This document shows, in pieces, positions 1 through 7,165 of a stretch of 20,456 nt of DNA. Made by a program: the position numbers and the translations under genes. Location: NCBI GenBank assembly GCA_040902855.1, contig JBBDWN010000103.1, positions 1 through 20,456 on the forward strand, in the 5' to 3' direction. The number at the start of each line of letters is the position of its first letter. The first letter of the stretch is position 1. Source of the stretch: DATHWB01 sp040902855. Its GTDB lineage: Bacteria; Actinomycetota; Acidimicrobiia; Spongiisociales; ZC4RG35. Below the pieces are notes generated by a model. That model saw nothing but the letters and a program-made list of their open reading frames with translations, did not search any database and had not been told where the DNA came from.

Positions 1-170
1 AGCCATTCGTCCATGCCCCTCGCGCCGTCCACCATGTCGATCTGGGCGGCGTCGAGAGCGCGGATGGCCGGAAGCATCTTCGCCGTCACACGTCCGATCA
101 GGCCGGTGCAATCAGCCAGGTGCTGTTCCAACTGGTCGATCGTGAAGTCGGTTGAGGCGCTTTCGAACAT
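1..170 (-). CDS. DUF222 / 13E12-repeat family protein (HNH-endonuclease-associated), N-terminal fragment
   Basis: The reverse strand is open from an ATG at 170 to the window edge, so only the first 56 residues are seen and the 3' end lies outside. The segment has the layout typical of actinobacterial DUF222 proteins: a short acidic start, a helix with a Cys (residue 21), then the motif L-D-A-A-Q-I-D followed by V-D-G-A-R-G-M-D-E-W. In this family DUF222 is usually followed by a C-terminal HNH nuclease domain, which would lie beyond the edge and cannot be confirmed. These genes occur in many copies in actinobacterial genomes and their role is unknown. The ATG is favoured because a TACGTT -10-like box ends six bases before it. 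The assignment rests on motif recognition from a short fragment. Confidence 0.72.
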   Translation of the reverse strand, partial: MFESASTDFTIDQLEQHLADCTGLIGRVTAKMLPAIRALDAAQIDMVDGARGMDEW

Positions 171-176
171 GACCCC

Positions 177-182
177 AACGTA
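177..182 (-). promoter_or_regulatory. Putative -10 box (TACGTT) of the DUF222 gene
   Basis: TACGTT on the minus strand is followed by six bases and then the ATG at 170. This spacing recurs at several other starts in the window and would give a leaderless mRNA. No clear -35 element is seen. Confidence 0.45.
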
Positions 183-265
183 TCGGAGGGGTGTGACATT
201 TTTTCGAACGCCAGTGTCCCGGTGATTGTGCGTGGAGAATCTCGGTGCCGTCGTGTTGCGTCCGG

Positions 266-271
266 TACCGT
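266..271 (+). promoter_or_regulatory. Putative -10 box (TACCGT) of the SRPBCC gene
   Basis: TACCGT followed by six bases and GTG at 278 suggests a leaderless transcript. It also argues against the upstream in-frame GTG at 245. Confidence 0.45.
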
Positions 272-277
272 CCGCGT

Positions 278-727
278 GTGACGACCCACGTGTTTCTGAA
301 GCGGGTGGATCTCCCGGCAGCTCCTGACGTTGTGTTCTGGGATCTGCTCGAGCCTGTGAATGTTGCCGAGTACGACTCGCACTTTCGTTCATGGGTTCCG
401 AGAGAGCGGCCTCCCCGGCTCGGTACCAAGGTCGACTTCGTGGCGAAGGTCTTCGGGGTGTGGTCGAAAGGAGCATCCGAGTTCGTCGCCTTCGAAGCTC
501 CGCACCATCTCGAGCTGCGACTGGTACGACCGCCCACCCCGCTGAAGTCGCTCATGACCTGGGACCTCGTCGAAACCGACACCGGAACCTCGTTCGAGTA
601 TCGATTGGAGATCCACACACCTGTTGGCCTTGGCTGGCTCGGCCAGACTCTGCTGAGTCAGTTCACGTCACATCTCGAATCCGAACTCCCCGCTCTCGCA
701 CGCAGGTTCCAGAAACTGGGTGAATGA
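278..727 (+). CDS. SRPBCC (START/Bet v 1-like) family protein
   Basis: This 149-residue soluble protein looks like a single SRPBCC ligand-binding domain. It opens with a beta strand carrying a Leu-Pro-Ala-Ala-Pro segment followed by V-F-W-D-L-L, the usual first strand and helix of polyketide cyclase/dehydrase-like proteins. A run of alternating beta strands follows (for example around H-L-E-L-R-L and S-F-E-Y-R-L-E-I), and a long C-terminal amphipathic helix ends S-E-L-P-A-L-A-R-R-F. Such proteins bind hydrophobic ligands in a helix-grip cavity; the ligand here cannot be inferred. GTG at 278 is chosen because of the promoter-like box just upstream; GTG at 245 would add 11 residues with no family resemblance. 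It is divergent from the DUF222 fragment and stands alone. No signal peptide or membrane segment is seen. Confidence 0.72.
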   Translation: MTTHVFLKRVDLPAAPDVVFWDLLEPVNVAEYDSHFRSWVPRERPPRLGTKVDFVAKVFGVWSKGASEFVAFEAPHHLELRLVRPPTPLKSLMTWDLVETDTGTSFEYRLEIHTPVGLGWLGQTLLSQFTSHLESELPALARRFQKLGE

Positions 728-905
728 GCCATCGACCTCGCAGCGAACTGGCTCCGATACCGAGACGATGGTGCGGTTCAGTTCGGCTGGCATCGGACCG
801 CGTGAGGACTCATCGCTGACGTGACGTCGGGTGCTCGGATCCCGACCAAGAGGTTACGCGAAAGGGCACTCGCTCGCTTTCCGGACCGACCCACCCCCTG
901 CCAAG

Positions 906-2483
906 ATGACTCGCATGCTCGAAGTTCAAGGATTCGACGGTGCGGTCGTCACTCCGCATGTGCTCTCGACCCAGGCCGGGATGGAGGCTCTCGACCGGGG
1001 CGGCTCGGCGGTCGACGCCGCCATCGCTGCCAACGCCGTGCAGGGCATGGTGGCCCCCGAGACCTGCGGGATCGGAGGCGATCTCTTCGCGCTGGTCCAC
1101 ACGAACGGCGAAGTCACCTCCCTCAACGCCTCGGGATGGGCGGGCTCCAATGTGTCGGCGCAGAGCCTCCGGGATGAAGGCCTGACGTCGATCCCCCAGC
1201 ACCACCCCGCAGGCGTCACCATCCCGGGATGCGTCGCGGGATGGTTCGCCCTCCACCACAGGCACGGACGGCTTCCGTTTGCCGACCTACTCGAACGAGC
1301 GATCGAGCACGGACGGCGCGGGTTCGCAGCCTCCACCGAATACAGCCGCGCCACTCATCGCATGGCCGAGTTCCTCGCCGGGCACGAAGCAGGAGCCCAG
1401 TTGCTCATCGACGGTCGACCCGCGCTCCGGGGTGAGCGCGCTCATCGGCCGAATCTGGCGCGCACGCTGGAACGGATCGCCGAGGGAGGCCCCACAGCGT
1501 TCTACGAGGGCCCGGTCGCCAAGTCGGTCAGCGAGGCAGTCGGCGGACTCATCACCCCGGATGATCTCGCCGCCTACACCCCCGACTGGGTGGATCCGAT
1601 CTCCGCCCGGGTGTTCGGAGTCACCGGATGGACGATCCCGCCCAACAGCCAGGGATATCTGACCCTTGCCACTCTCCTCCTCTTCGAATCGCTCACTCCC
1701 ACCATGGACCCCGGCGACCCGCGGTGGACTCATACCCTCATCGAGGCATATCGGGCAGTGGCCGCCGAACGCGACGACGTCGTCGCCGATCCGCATCATG
1801 CGCCCCTCCCGAACTCCGCACTCCTCGACCCGGAACGACTGGCAGCCTTCGGCGAGAAGATCTCGATGGACTCGGCAGCACCACAACCGCGGCCCATGCC
1901 CAAGCCGGGTGGGACGATGTTCATGTGCGCGGTCGACGGCACCGGGATGGGTGTGTCGCTGATCGAGTCGAACTTCCGGGGAATCGGCTCCGGGATCGGT
2001 GCCGCCGACAGTGGGTTCATCCTCCACGACCGCGGTGGTGGGTTCGACCTGCGAGAGGGTCACCCCAACGAGATCGGCTCCGGCAAGCGACCGCTGCACA
2101 CCCTGTCTCCGACACTCTGGACCGACGGCGACCGGCTTCGCACCGTGCTCGGCACCCGGGGCGGACATCAGCAGCCGCAACTCCTCGCCCAGGTCGCCGC
2201 CCTGCTCTTCGGGGCGGGTCGGTCAGCGGGCCACGCCCAGGATGCACCCCGCTGGACGATCGCCAACGCCGACCTGACGGCCACCACTTCGGTACTCGAC
2301 GTCGAATCCTCGATGTCGAGTCACATCACCGCCGGCCTCGCCGAGCGCGGCCACACGGTGCGCCCCCAGGCCGACCGGATGGGCGGATGGGGGCCGGTCT
2401 CTGTGATCGACATCGACTCGCAAGGGCTTCGCACCGCGGCTGCAGACGGGCGGGTCGACACCGCGTCGGCCGCTGTGCGCTGA
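906..2483 (+). CDS. Gamma-glutamyltransferase-family Ntn hydrolase
   Basis: This 525-residue protein is colinear with the gamma-glutamyltransferase family. The N-terminal half has the hallmark A-G-M-E-A-L-D-R-G-G-S-A-V-D-A-A-I-A segment and an E-T-C-G-I-G-G-D stretch. The probable autoprocessing and catalytic residue is Thr337 in the P-G-G-T-M-F motif, which would become the N-terminus of the small subunit. Further on are the G-S-G-K-R-P-L-H-T-L-S-P-T motif and a G-T-R-G-G-H-Q-Q-P-Q segment. Family members transfer or hydrolyse gamma-glutamyl groups (glutathione turnover), and some relatives act as cephalosporin or other acylases; the substrate is not decided here. No signal peptide is visible, so a cytoplasmic location is likely. 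ATG 906 is used; ATG 915 is equally possible because a CAAGAT box lies seven bases before it. The stop overlaps the start of the next gene by one base. Confidence 0.88.
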   Translation: MTRMLEVQGFDGAVVTPHVLSTQAGMEALDRGGSAVDAAIAANAVQGMVAPETCGIGGDLFALVHTNGEVTSLNASGWAGSNVSAQSLRDEGLTSIPQHHPAGVTIPGCVAGWFALHHRHGRLPFADLLERAIEHGRRGFAASTEYSRATHRMAEFLAGHEAGAQLLIDGRPALRGERAHRPNLARTLERIAEGGPTAFYEGPVAKSVSEAVGGLITPDDLAAYTPDWVDPISARVFGVTGWTIPPNSQGYLTLATLLLFESLTPTMDPGDPRWTHTLIEAYRAVAAERDDVVADPHHAPLPNSALLDPERLAAFGEKISMDSAAPQPRPMPKPGGTMFMCAVDGTGMGVSLIESNFRGIGSGIGAADSGFILHDRGGGFDLREGHPNEIGSGKRPLHTLSPTLWTDGDRLRTVLGTRGGHQQPQLLAQVAALLFGAGRSAGHAQDAPRWTIANADLTATTSVLDVESSMSSHITAGLAERGHTVRPQADRMGGWGPVSVIDIDSQGLRTAAADGRVDTASAAVR

Positions 2484-3127
2484 TGGGGAGACTGGTGCTC
2501 GTTCGCCACGGGCAGGCAGAGGGGAACACCGAGCATCGATTCATCGGTCAGACCGACGTACCGCTCACCGAGATCGGGAGAAGTCAAGCGGACGCGGTCG
2601 GTCTTCGACTGCGCGGCGCCGAGATCAGTCGGGTGGTTTCGAGTGATCTCGTCAGGGCATCCGACACGGCCGCTGCGATCGCCGCGGTATCCGGCCATTC
2701 CGTGGACGTCGAACGGGCCATCCGCGAGATCCACAACGGGGAATGGGCCGGCCTCACCCCGACTGACATCGAGACGGGCTGGCCCGACCTGTGGAGCAGA
2801 TACCGGGGTGGAGAGGACGTGCTCCGTCCCGGTGGCGAAAGGTGGGCCGACGTGCGGATGCGGTCGGTCGCCGTCTTCCGTCGACTGCTCGACCTCGACG
2901 GGGTGACCGTCGTCGTCTCACATGGAGGGCCGATCATCATCGGCGCCCACTGGGCCAGCGGCCAGACCGTGAACGGAAACGTCTTCCGGGGTCCGCTCGG
3001 CGCGGTGCAGAACACCTCGATCACCGTGATCGACCCCGGACCGAAGTTGACCGCCTTCAACGACGTTGGACATCTCGACCCGTTCGCCGGCTTCGAGGTA
3101 CCCGACGCTCCGGTCTCAACGGGTTGA
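2483..3127 (+). CDS. Histidine phosphatase family protein (phosphoglycerate mutase-like)
   Basis: This 214-residue protein begins L-V-L-V-R-H-G-Q, the phosphate-binding RHG motif with catalytic His9. It keeps the second conserved His147 in V-V-S-H-G-G-P, and Glu87 in the H-N-G-E-W-A-G segment is the likely proton donor. The family transfers phosphate through a phosphohistidine; members include phosphoglycerate mutases, sugar and nucleotide phosphatases and alpha-ribazole phosphatase. The substrate cannot be chosen from sequence. Its ATG overlaps the preceding hydrolase stop in a TGATG junction, so the two genes are probably co-translated. The last 12 bases overlap the 3' end of the convergent F420 oxidoreductase gene. 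A second member of the family lies in the B12 operon. Confidence 0.88.
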   Translation: MGRLVLVRHGQAEGNTEHRFIGQTDVPLTEIGRSQADAVGLRLRGAEISRVVSSDLVRASDTAAAIAAVSGHSVDVERAIREIHNGEWAGLTPTDIETGWPDLWSRYRGGEDVLRPGGERWADVRMRSVAVFRRLLDLDGVTVVVSHGGPIIIGAHWASGQTVNGNVFRGPLGAVQNTSITVIDPGPKLTAFNDVGHLDPFAGFEVPDAPVSTG

Positions 3128-4132
3128 GGCCACCATCGCCGCAAGGTCTTCGTCAGACATCGGCGGCGCCCCGTCCAGGGTGTAGTACCCGATCCGGGCG
3201 ATCCGATCGCCGTATCGATCCTTGATCGCCGAGCCGACCCGGTCGGGTTCGGCGACGATCCCCACCGTCTCGACCACCTCGTCGGGAATCAGCGCACCCA
3301 TCGACTTCCACTCTCCCCGCTTGCTCATCGCGTTGAGTTCGCCGGCGAAATCCCAGCCGTGCGTTTCGAGCACGATGCGGTAGCTCGGGGTCGAGGCGTA
3401 GAACGCCATCTGCTGCTTGATCGCCGCCATCGACCGTGCCATCTCTTCTTCGTCCCGCCCGGTCACGACGAACACCGTCGAGATCAAGTCGACCGCGGAG
3501 GCATCTCGCCCGTGGTCGGCGGCTCCGGCTGCGACGTTCGGGATCACCACTTCGTCGAGGTACTTGACCGTGTGGAACGGGTGGACGTGGAATCCGTCAC
3601 AGCGCTCACCGGCGAGACGGGCGAGTTGCGGTCCGACCCCTGCGATGGCCACCCGAATGTGGGGATGGTCTATCGGGCCCGGGTTGAAGAATGGCGTGAT
3701 CAGGGTGAAACGGTATTCGGTGCTGTCGAAGCGGAGGCTCTCACCGGTCTGGAAGGAGGTCCAGATGGCGCGGAGCGCGTCGATGTAGTCGCGAAGGCGG
3801 GCCGTCGCCGTTGTCCACTCCATCCCGAATCGCCTCACGATGTGCGGCTTGATCTGGGTGCCGAGGCCGAGGATGAACCGTCCATGCGACATCGCGGCCA
3901 GATCCCACGCCACCTGGGCGGTAACCATCGGCGAGCGGGGGAACGCCACGGCGATGGCCGTGCCGAGCGTCAGGCGCGGGGCGGCTGCGGCTGCGAGGGC
4001 GAGTGGGATGAAAGGATCGTGGGCCGTCTCTGCGGTGAAGAACCCGTCGAACCCGATCTCGGCTCTTCGACGCGCCTCGTCTGCGACCTCGAGGGTCGGC
4101 GTGGTGGGCGGGAGGTAGTAGTCGACCAGCAT
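3116..4132 (-). CDS. F420-dependent LLM-class oxidoreductase (TIGR03617-like)
   Basis: This 338-residue protein has the luciferase-like monooxygenase TIM-barrel pattern. The N-terminal part reads G-F-D-G-F-F-T-A-E-T-A-H-D-P-F, then L-G-T-A-I-A-V-A-F-P-R-S-P, then S-H-G-R-F-I-L-G-L-G-T-Q. I associate this combination with the TIGR03617 subgroup of F420-dependent oxidoreductases. The expected reaction is hydride transfer to or from cofactor F420 on an unknown organic substrate in the cytoplasm. The ATG at 4132 has a good Shine-Dalgarno (GAGGA, four bases upstream) and a TAGGTT -10-like box about 27 bases upstream, so it would carry a short leader, unlike most starts here. It overlaps the preceding convergent gene by 12 bases and is divergent from the helix-hairpin-helix gene. 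Confidence 0.88.
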   Translation of the reverse strand: MLVDYYLPPTTPTLEVADEARRRAEIGFDGFFTAETAHDPFIPLALAAAAAPRLTLGTAIAVAFPRSPMVTAQVAWDLAAMSHGRFILGLGTQIKPHIVRRFGMEWTTATARLRDYIDALRAIWTSFQTGESLRFDSTEYRFTLITPFFNPGPIDHPHIRVAIAGVGPQLARLAGERCDGFHVHPFHTVKYLDEVVIPNVAAGAADHGRDASAVDLISTVFVVTGRDEEEMARSMAAIKQQMAFYASTPSYRIVLETHGWDFAGELNAMSKRGEWKSMGALIPDEVVETVGIVAEPDRVGSAIKDRYGDRIARIGYYTLDGAPPMSDEDLAAMVASTR

Positions 4133-4158
4133 CGATTCCTCGTCTTCGGGAAGGTCAG

Positions 4159-4164
4159 AACCTA
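4159..4164 (-). promoter_or_regulatory. Putative -10 box (TAGGTT) of the F420 oxidoreductase gene
   Basis: TAGGTT on the minus strand would give a leader of about 20 bases that contains the GAGGA Shine-Dalgarno. It lies back to back with the plus-strand box at 4191. Confidence 0.35.
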
Positions 4165-4190
4165 ACGCCGTCCGATCGCGGGCTGGTCGC

Positions 4191-4196
4191 TACGAT
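4191..4196 (+). promoter_or_regulatory. Putative -10 box (TACGAT) of the helix-hairpin-helix gene
   Basis: TACGAT is followed by seven bases and then GTG at 4204, the spacing expected for a leaderless transcript. If correct, the ATG at 4195 lies inside the promoter and cannot be the start. Confidence 0.5.
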
Positions 4197-4203
4197 GCCG
4201 GGC

Positions 4204-4533
4204 GTGAACAAGATCGGAAAAGTGATCGGCCTCGTCGGTGGCGCCCTCGCCATCCTTTGGGCCATGCGCGACCGCCTCGTCTCGATCGCCGCCCCGCAGG
4301 ATCCGGAACCGCCCAAATTCCGCGTCGTACCGCCCCAGCCTGCTCCCACCTCGACCGACGATCTCACGTCGATCACCGGGATCGGACCGGTCTTCGCCGG
4401 TCGGCTAAGGGATGCCGGCATCATGACGTACGCCGATGTCGCAGGGGCGGGAGCCGCCAAGCTTGCTGAGGTCACCGGCACATCCGAGGCGCGGGCGGCC
4501 GACTGGGTGGCTGCAGCCTCGACCCTGGTCTAG
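4204..4533 (+). CDS. Small membrane-anchored helix-hairpin-helix protein
   Basis: This protein of 109 residues has three visible parts. Residues about 5-21 form a short hydrophobic helix followed by M-R-D-R, consistent with an N-terminal membrane anchor. Residues about 29-50 are a Pro-rich linker. The C-terminal part contains a helix-hairpin-helix motif, D-D-L-T-S-I-T-G-I-G-P-V-F-A-G-R-L, followed by G-I-M-T-Y-A-D-V-A and a second similar half. This resembles the small HHH domains often annotated as flap-endonuclease-like, but no nuclease active site is visible. HHH motifs usually contact DNA backbone or mediate protein contacts. ATG at 4195 is possible, but the -10 box overlaps it. No partner gene suggests a pathway. 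Confidence 0.72.
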   Translation: MNKIGKVIGLVGGALAILWAMRDRLVSIAAPQDPEPPKFRVVPPQPAPTSTDDLTSITGIGPVFAGRLRDAGIMTYADVAGAGAAKLAEVTGTSEARAADWVAAASTLV

Positions 4534-4575
4534 GGAGCGGCGCCGGTCGACTGGAACTACCGGGAGGGGGTCGAG

Positions 4576-5694
4576 ATGAGTGGTGTGCGGGTGCTCGTCG
4601 GCACCAAGAAGGGTGCGTTCGTCCTGACGGCGGACGGCGCCCGTCGGTCCTGGGACGTGTCGGGACCCCTCTTCGCCGGATGGGAGATCTACCACCTCAA
4701 GGGATCACCTGTGGACCCGTCCCGGATCTGGGCATCGCAGTCCACCGGCTGGTTCGGTCAACTGATCCAACGGTCAGACGACGGCGGTCAGACCTGGAAT
4801 CCGGTGGGCAACGAGTTCGCCTACGACGGCGAGACGAGTCCCCACCAGTGGTACGACGGCACGCCCCATCCCTGGGAGTTCGCAAGGGTGTGGCATCTGG
4901 AACCTTCACTCAGTGACCCCGACGTGGTGTGGGCAGGTGTGGAGGACGCAGCCCTCTTCCGCACGACTGACGGGGGCAACTCGTGGCAGGAGATGACCGG
5001 CATGCGAACGCAGCCCACTGCGTCTCGCTGGGCCCCTGGTGCCGGCGGCCTTTGTCTCCACACCATCCTCATCGACCCGTCCAACGAGGATCGGATGTTC
5101 GGCGCGGTGTCAGCCGCCGGAGTGTTCCGCAGTGACGACAGGGGCGAGTCATGGAGACCCGTCAACAAGGGCCTGGTGTCGTCCCCCGAGTTGCCCGAAC
5201 CCGAAGCCGAGGTCGGGCACTGTGTGCACAACCTCGCCATGCATCCCGACCGTCCCGACGTGCTCTTCATGCAGAAACACTGGGACGTCAACCGTTCGGA
5301 CGATGGCGGTGAGACGTGGCACGAGGTGAGCGGCAATCTCCCCACCGATTTCGGTTTTCCGATCGAGGTGAACGCCAACGAACCGGACACGGTCTATGTG
5401 GTTCCGATCACCAGCGACTCCGAACATTTCCCTCCCGAGGGGAGACTCCGGGTGTATCGAAGCCGGGTCGGAGGCAACGAGTGGGAACCGCTCACGAAGG
5501 GCCTCCCGCAGGAGAACTGTTACGTCAACGTCCTGCGCGATGCGATGTGCGTCGACCATCTCGACCCGTGCGGCATCTACTTCGGGACGACAGGCGGGCA
5601 GGTGTACGGATCGGCGGACGGAGGGGACTCGTGGGATCCGATCGTGCGAGATCTTCCGGCGGTGCTGTCCATCGAGGTGCAGACACTGCCGTGA
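4576..5694 (+). CDS. Asp-box (BNR / sortilin-like) beta-propeller protein
   Basis: This 372-residue protein is built of repeated propeller blades marked by Asp boxes (S/T-x-D-x-G-x-T/S-W). Clear copies lie near residues 67-74, 131-137, 186-193, 241-248 and 346-353, with a degenerate sixth near 298-303, suggesting a six- or seven-bladed propeller. Such proteins are often annotated as exo-alpha-sialidase or glycosyl hydrolase, but I see no sialidase catalytic set, so that label should not be trusted. There is no signal peptide, so it is probably cytoplasmic, unlike secreted sialidases. A strong GGAGGGGG Shine-Dalgarno lies just before the ATG. Its stop overlaps by four bases (GTGA) the start of a ubiquitin-like gene, implying coupled translation and a shared role. 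Confidence 0.83.
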   Translation: MSGVRVLVGTKKGAFVLTADGARRSWDVSGPLFAGWEIYHLKGSPVDPSRIWASQSTGWFGQLIQRSDDGGQTWNPVGNEFAYDGETSPHQWYDGTPHPWEFARVWHLEPSLSDPDVVWAGVEDAALFRTTDGGNSWQEMTGMRTQPTASRWAPGAGGLCLHTILIDPSNEDRMFGAVSAAGVFRSDDRGESWRPVNKGLVSSPELPEPEAEVGHCVHNLAMHPDRPDVLFMQKHWDVNRSDDGGETWHEVSGNLPTDFGFPIEVNANEPDTVYVVPITSDSEHFPPEGRLRVYRSRVGGNEWEPLTKGLPQENCYVNVLRDAMCVDHLDPCGIYFGTTGGQVYGSADGGDSWDPIVRDLPAVLSIEVQTLP

Positions 5695-5987
5695 TCCGGG
5701 TCCAACTGCCATATCACCTGCGGAACCTGGCCGGCACAGGGAGCGAGGTGGAACTCGAGGTGGACGGCCCAGTGACGCAACGGTCGATCCTCGATGAACT
5801 CGAACGGGCGTATCCGGTGCTCCGAGGCACGATCCGGGATCACGGGACAGCCGATCGGAGGCCATTCGTTCGCTTCTTCGCCTGTCAGGAGGATCTGTCC
5901 CACGACGATCCCGACGCCGAGCTTCCCGCCGAGGTGGCGACGGGAAAGGAGCCGTTCATGGTCATCGGAGCAATGTCGGGCGGTTGA
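5691..5987 (+). CDS. MoaD/ThiS-like ubiquitin-fold protein with C-terminal Gly-Gly
   Basis: This 98-residue protein starts V-I-R-V-Q-L-P-Y-H-L, a first strand and turn typical of MoaD, followed by an E-V-E-L-E-V strand and a helix (S-I-L-D-E-L). It ends S-G-G directly before the stop. In MoaD and ThiS the terminal Gly-Gly is adenylated by an E1-like enzyme and converted to a thiocarboxylate used as a sulfur donor; archaeal and some bacterial relatives instead modify proteins. At 98 residues it is longer than usual for MoaD (about 80) or ThiS (about 65), with an extra segment near residues 47-65. No molybdopterin or thiamin gene and no E1-like partner lies in the window, so neither role can be assigned. 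The GTG start sits in a GTGA overlap with the propeller gene. Confidence 0.8.
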   Translation: MIRVQLPYHLRNLAGTGSEVELEVDGPVTQRSILDELERAYPVLRGTIRDHGTADRRPFVRFFACQEDLSHDDPDAELPAEVATGKEPFMVIGAMSGG

Positions 5988-6057
5988 CCGACAGGGCGTC
6001 GCGTCTCCGCCGGCTGACTCGGCTGAGGGACGGAGCCGGCAACGATCAGATCGTCCT

Positions 6058-6063
6058 TACACT
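6058..6063 (+). promoter_or_regulatory. Putative -10 box (TACACT) of rlmN
   Basis: TACACT followed by eight bases and GTG at 6072. The mRNA would start at or within a base or two of the start codon. No convincing -35 box is seen. Confidence 0.45.
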
Positions 6064-6071
6064 TCAGGCCG

Positions 6072-7130
6072 GTGCTGTACACGACTGACCCTGAAGCTAT
6101 CCACGGACTTCTTCTTCCCGAGGAGCCCCTGTTTCGTGCCGACCAACTTCGAGAGTGGCTGTACTCGCACCCCGTCCTGACCACCGACGAGATGACGAAT
6201 CTGCCCCTTTCCATGCGCAGACAGCTGGCCGATCAGTTGTGGCCCTTCGCGTTGGATGTCGAGCAGTCCGGTGACCAGGGAAGGACGATCAAGTGGCTGT
6301 TCCGCGCGGCAGACGGCGTCGGGATCGAGGCGGTGTTGATGGGGTACACCGACCGGGTGACCCTGTGCCTCTCCAGCCAGGCGGGCTGCGCCCTCGCCTG
6401 CACCTTCTGTGCCACTGGACAGTTCGGGTTCGAGAGGAATCTGGATGCGGGAGAGATCGTCGCCCAGGTTGCCTACGCCAAGGCCTTCGTGGCGTCACAT
6501 GGCCTCCCTGGATCGCCATCGGATGTGACGAACATCGTTTTCATGGGAATGGGTGAGCCACTGGCGAATTTCGATCGCGTCCGAGAGGCGATACGGAGGA
6601 TGATCGAGGTCATGAACATCGGCGCTCGGTCGATCACCGTCTCGACCGTTGGAGTCGTCCCCGGTATGCGACGGCTCGCCGCGGAGCCGTGGCAGGTCAA
6701 TCTCGCAGTCAGCATCCATGCCGCCGACGACGAACTCCGTTCACAACTCGTTCCCCTCAACCGCCGGTACCCGCTCGTCGAAGTGGAGGCGGCTGCCAAG
6801 GAGTACTTCGAGCTCAAGGGCAGACGGGTATCGCTGGAGTGGACGATGATCGAAGGGGTGAACGACACCGCTGATCAGGCTCAAAAGCTGGCCGCTCTCG
6901 CCAGTCGTCTGCGAGCTCACGTGAATCTGATCGCTCTCAACGCGACTCCGCTTTCCCCGATGCGGCCGTCGCACCCGGCGCGCATCGCCGAGTTCGCCGA
7001 ACTCCTGAGAGCCGAAGGAGTCAACGTCACGGTTCGCAACACTCGCGGCGCCGACATCGACGGCGCATGTGGACAGCTTCGAGCGTTGGAAGCTCCCCGC
7101 CGCAATCGGCTCCACGTCTTGCCCGCTTGA
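6072..7130 (+). CDS. rlmN: Dual-specificity RNA methyltransferase RlmN
   Basis: This 352-residue radical-SAM enzyme methylates C2 of adenosine 2503 in 23S rRNA and, in characterised members, A37 of some tRNAs. The iron-sulfur cluster motif C-x3-C-x2-C is at Cys106, Cys110 and Cys113. Cys99 in the T-L-C-L-S-S segment and Cys333 in D-G-A-C-G-Q-L match the two further cysteines that handle the methyl transfer in the E. coli enzyme. The family motifs F-M-G-M-G-E-P-L and S-x-H-A are present, as are an N-terminal domain beginning R-A-D-Q-L-R-E-W-L and the L-N-R-R-Y-P-L segment. The length is normal and the gene looks intact. The start is GTG 6072, supported by the upstream -10 box. It is convergent with the flavin reductase-like gene, with 35 bases between them and no obvious terminator. 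Confidence 0.95.
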   Translation: MLYTTDPEAIHGLLLPEEPLFRADQLREWLYSHPVLTTDEMTNLPLSMRRQLADQLWPFALDVEQSGDQGRTIKWLFRAADGVGIEAVLMGYTDRVTLCLSSQAGCALACTFCATGQFGFERNLDAGEIVAQVAYAKAFVASHGLPGSPSDVTNIVFMGMGEPLANFDRVREAIRRMIEVMNIGARSITVSTVGVVPGMRRLAAEPWQVNLAVSIHAADDELRSQLVPLNRRYPLVEVEAAAKEYFELKGRRVSLEWTMIEGVNDTADQAQKLAALASRLRAHVNLIALNATPLSPMRPSHPARIAEFAELLRAEGVNVTVRNTRGADIDGACGQLRALEAPRRNRLHVLPA

Positions 7131-7165
7131 TTGCTGTCGGCGAGGAACCTCATCCCCTCGACGCG

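Noticed and set aside
1287..2180. A 297-codon open frame antisense to the gamma-glutamyltransferase-like gene
   Set aside because: It is a shadow of a gene with intact motifs, with no domain and no plausible start signal.
3359..4165. A 268-codon plus-strand frame opposite the F420 oxidoreductase gene
   Set aside because: The minus-strand protein matches a known family along its length; this frame matches nothing.
4576..5694. Calling the propeller protein a sialidase
   Set aside because: Asp boxes mark the fold, not the activity; the arginine triad, Tyr/Glu pair and secretion signal of sialidases cannot be identified.
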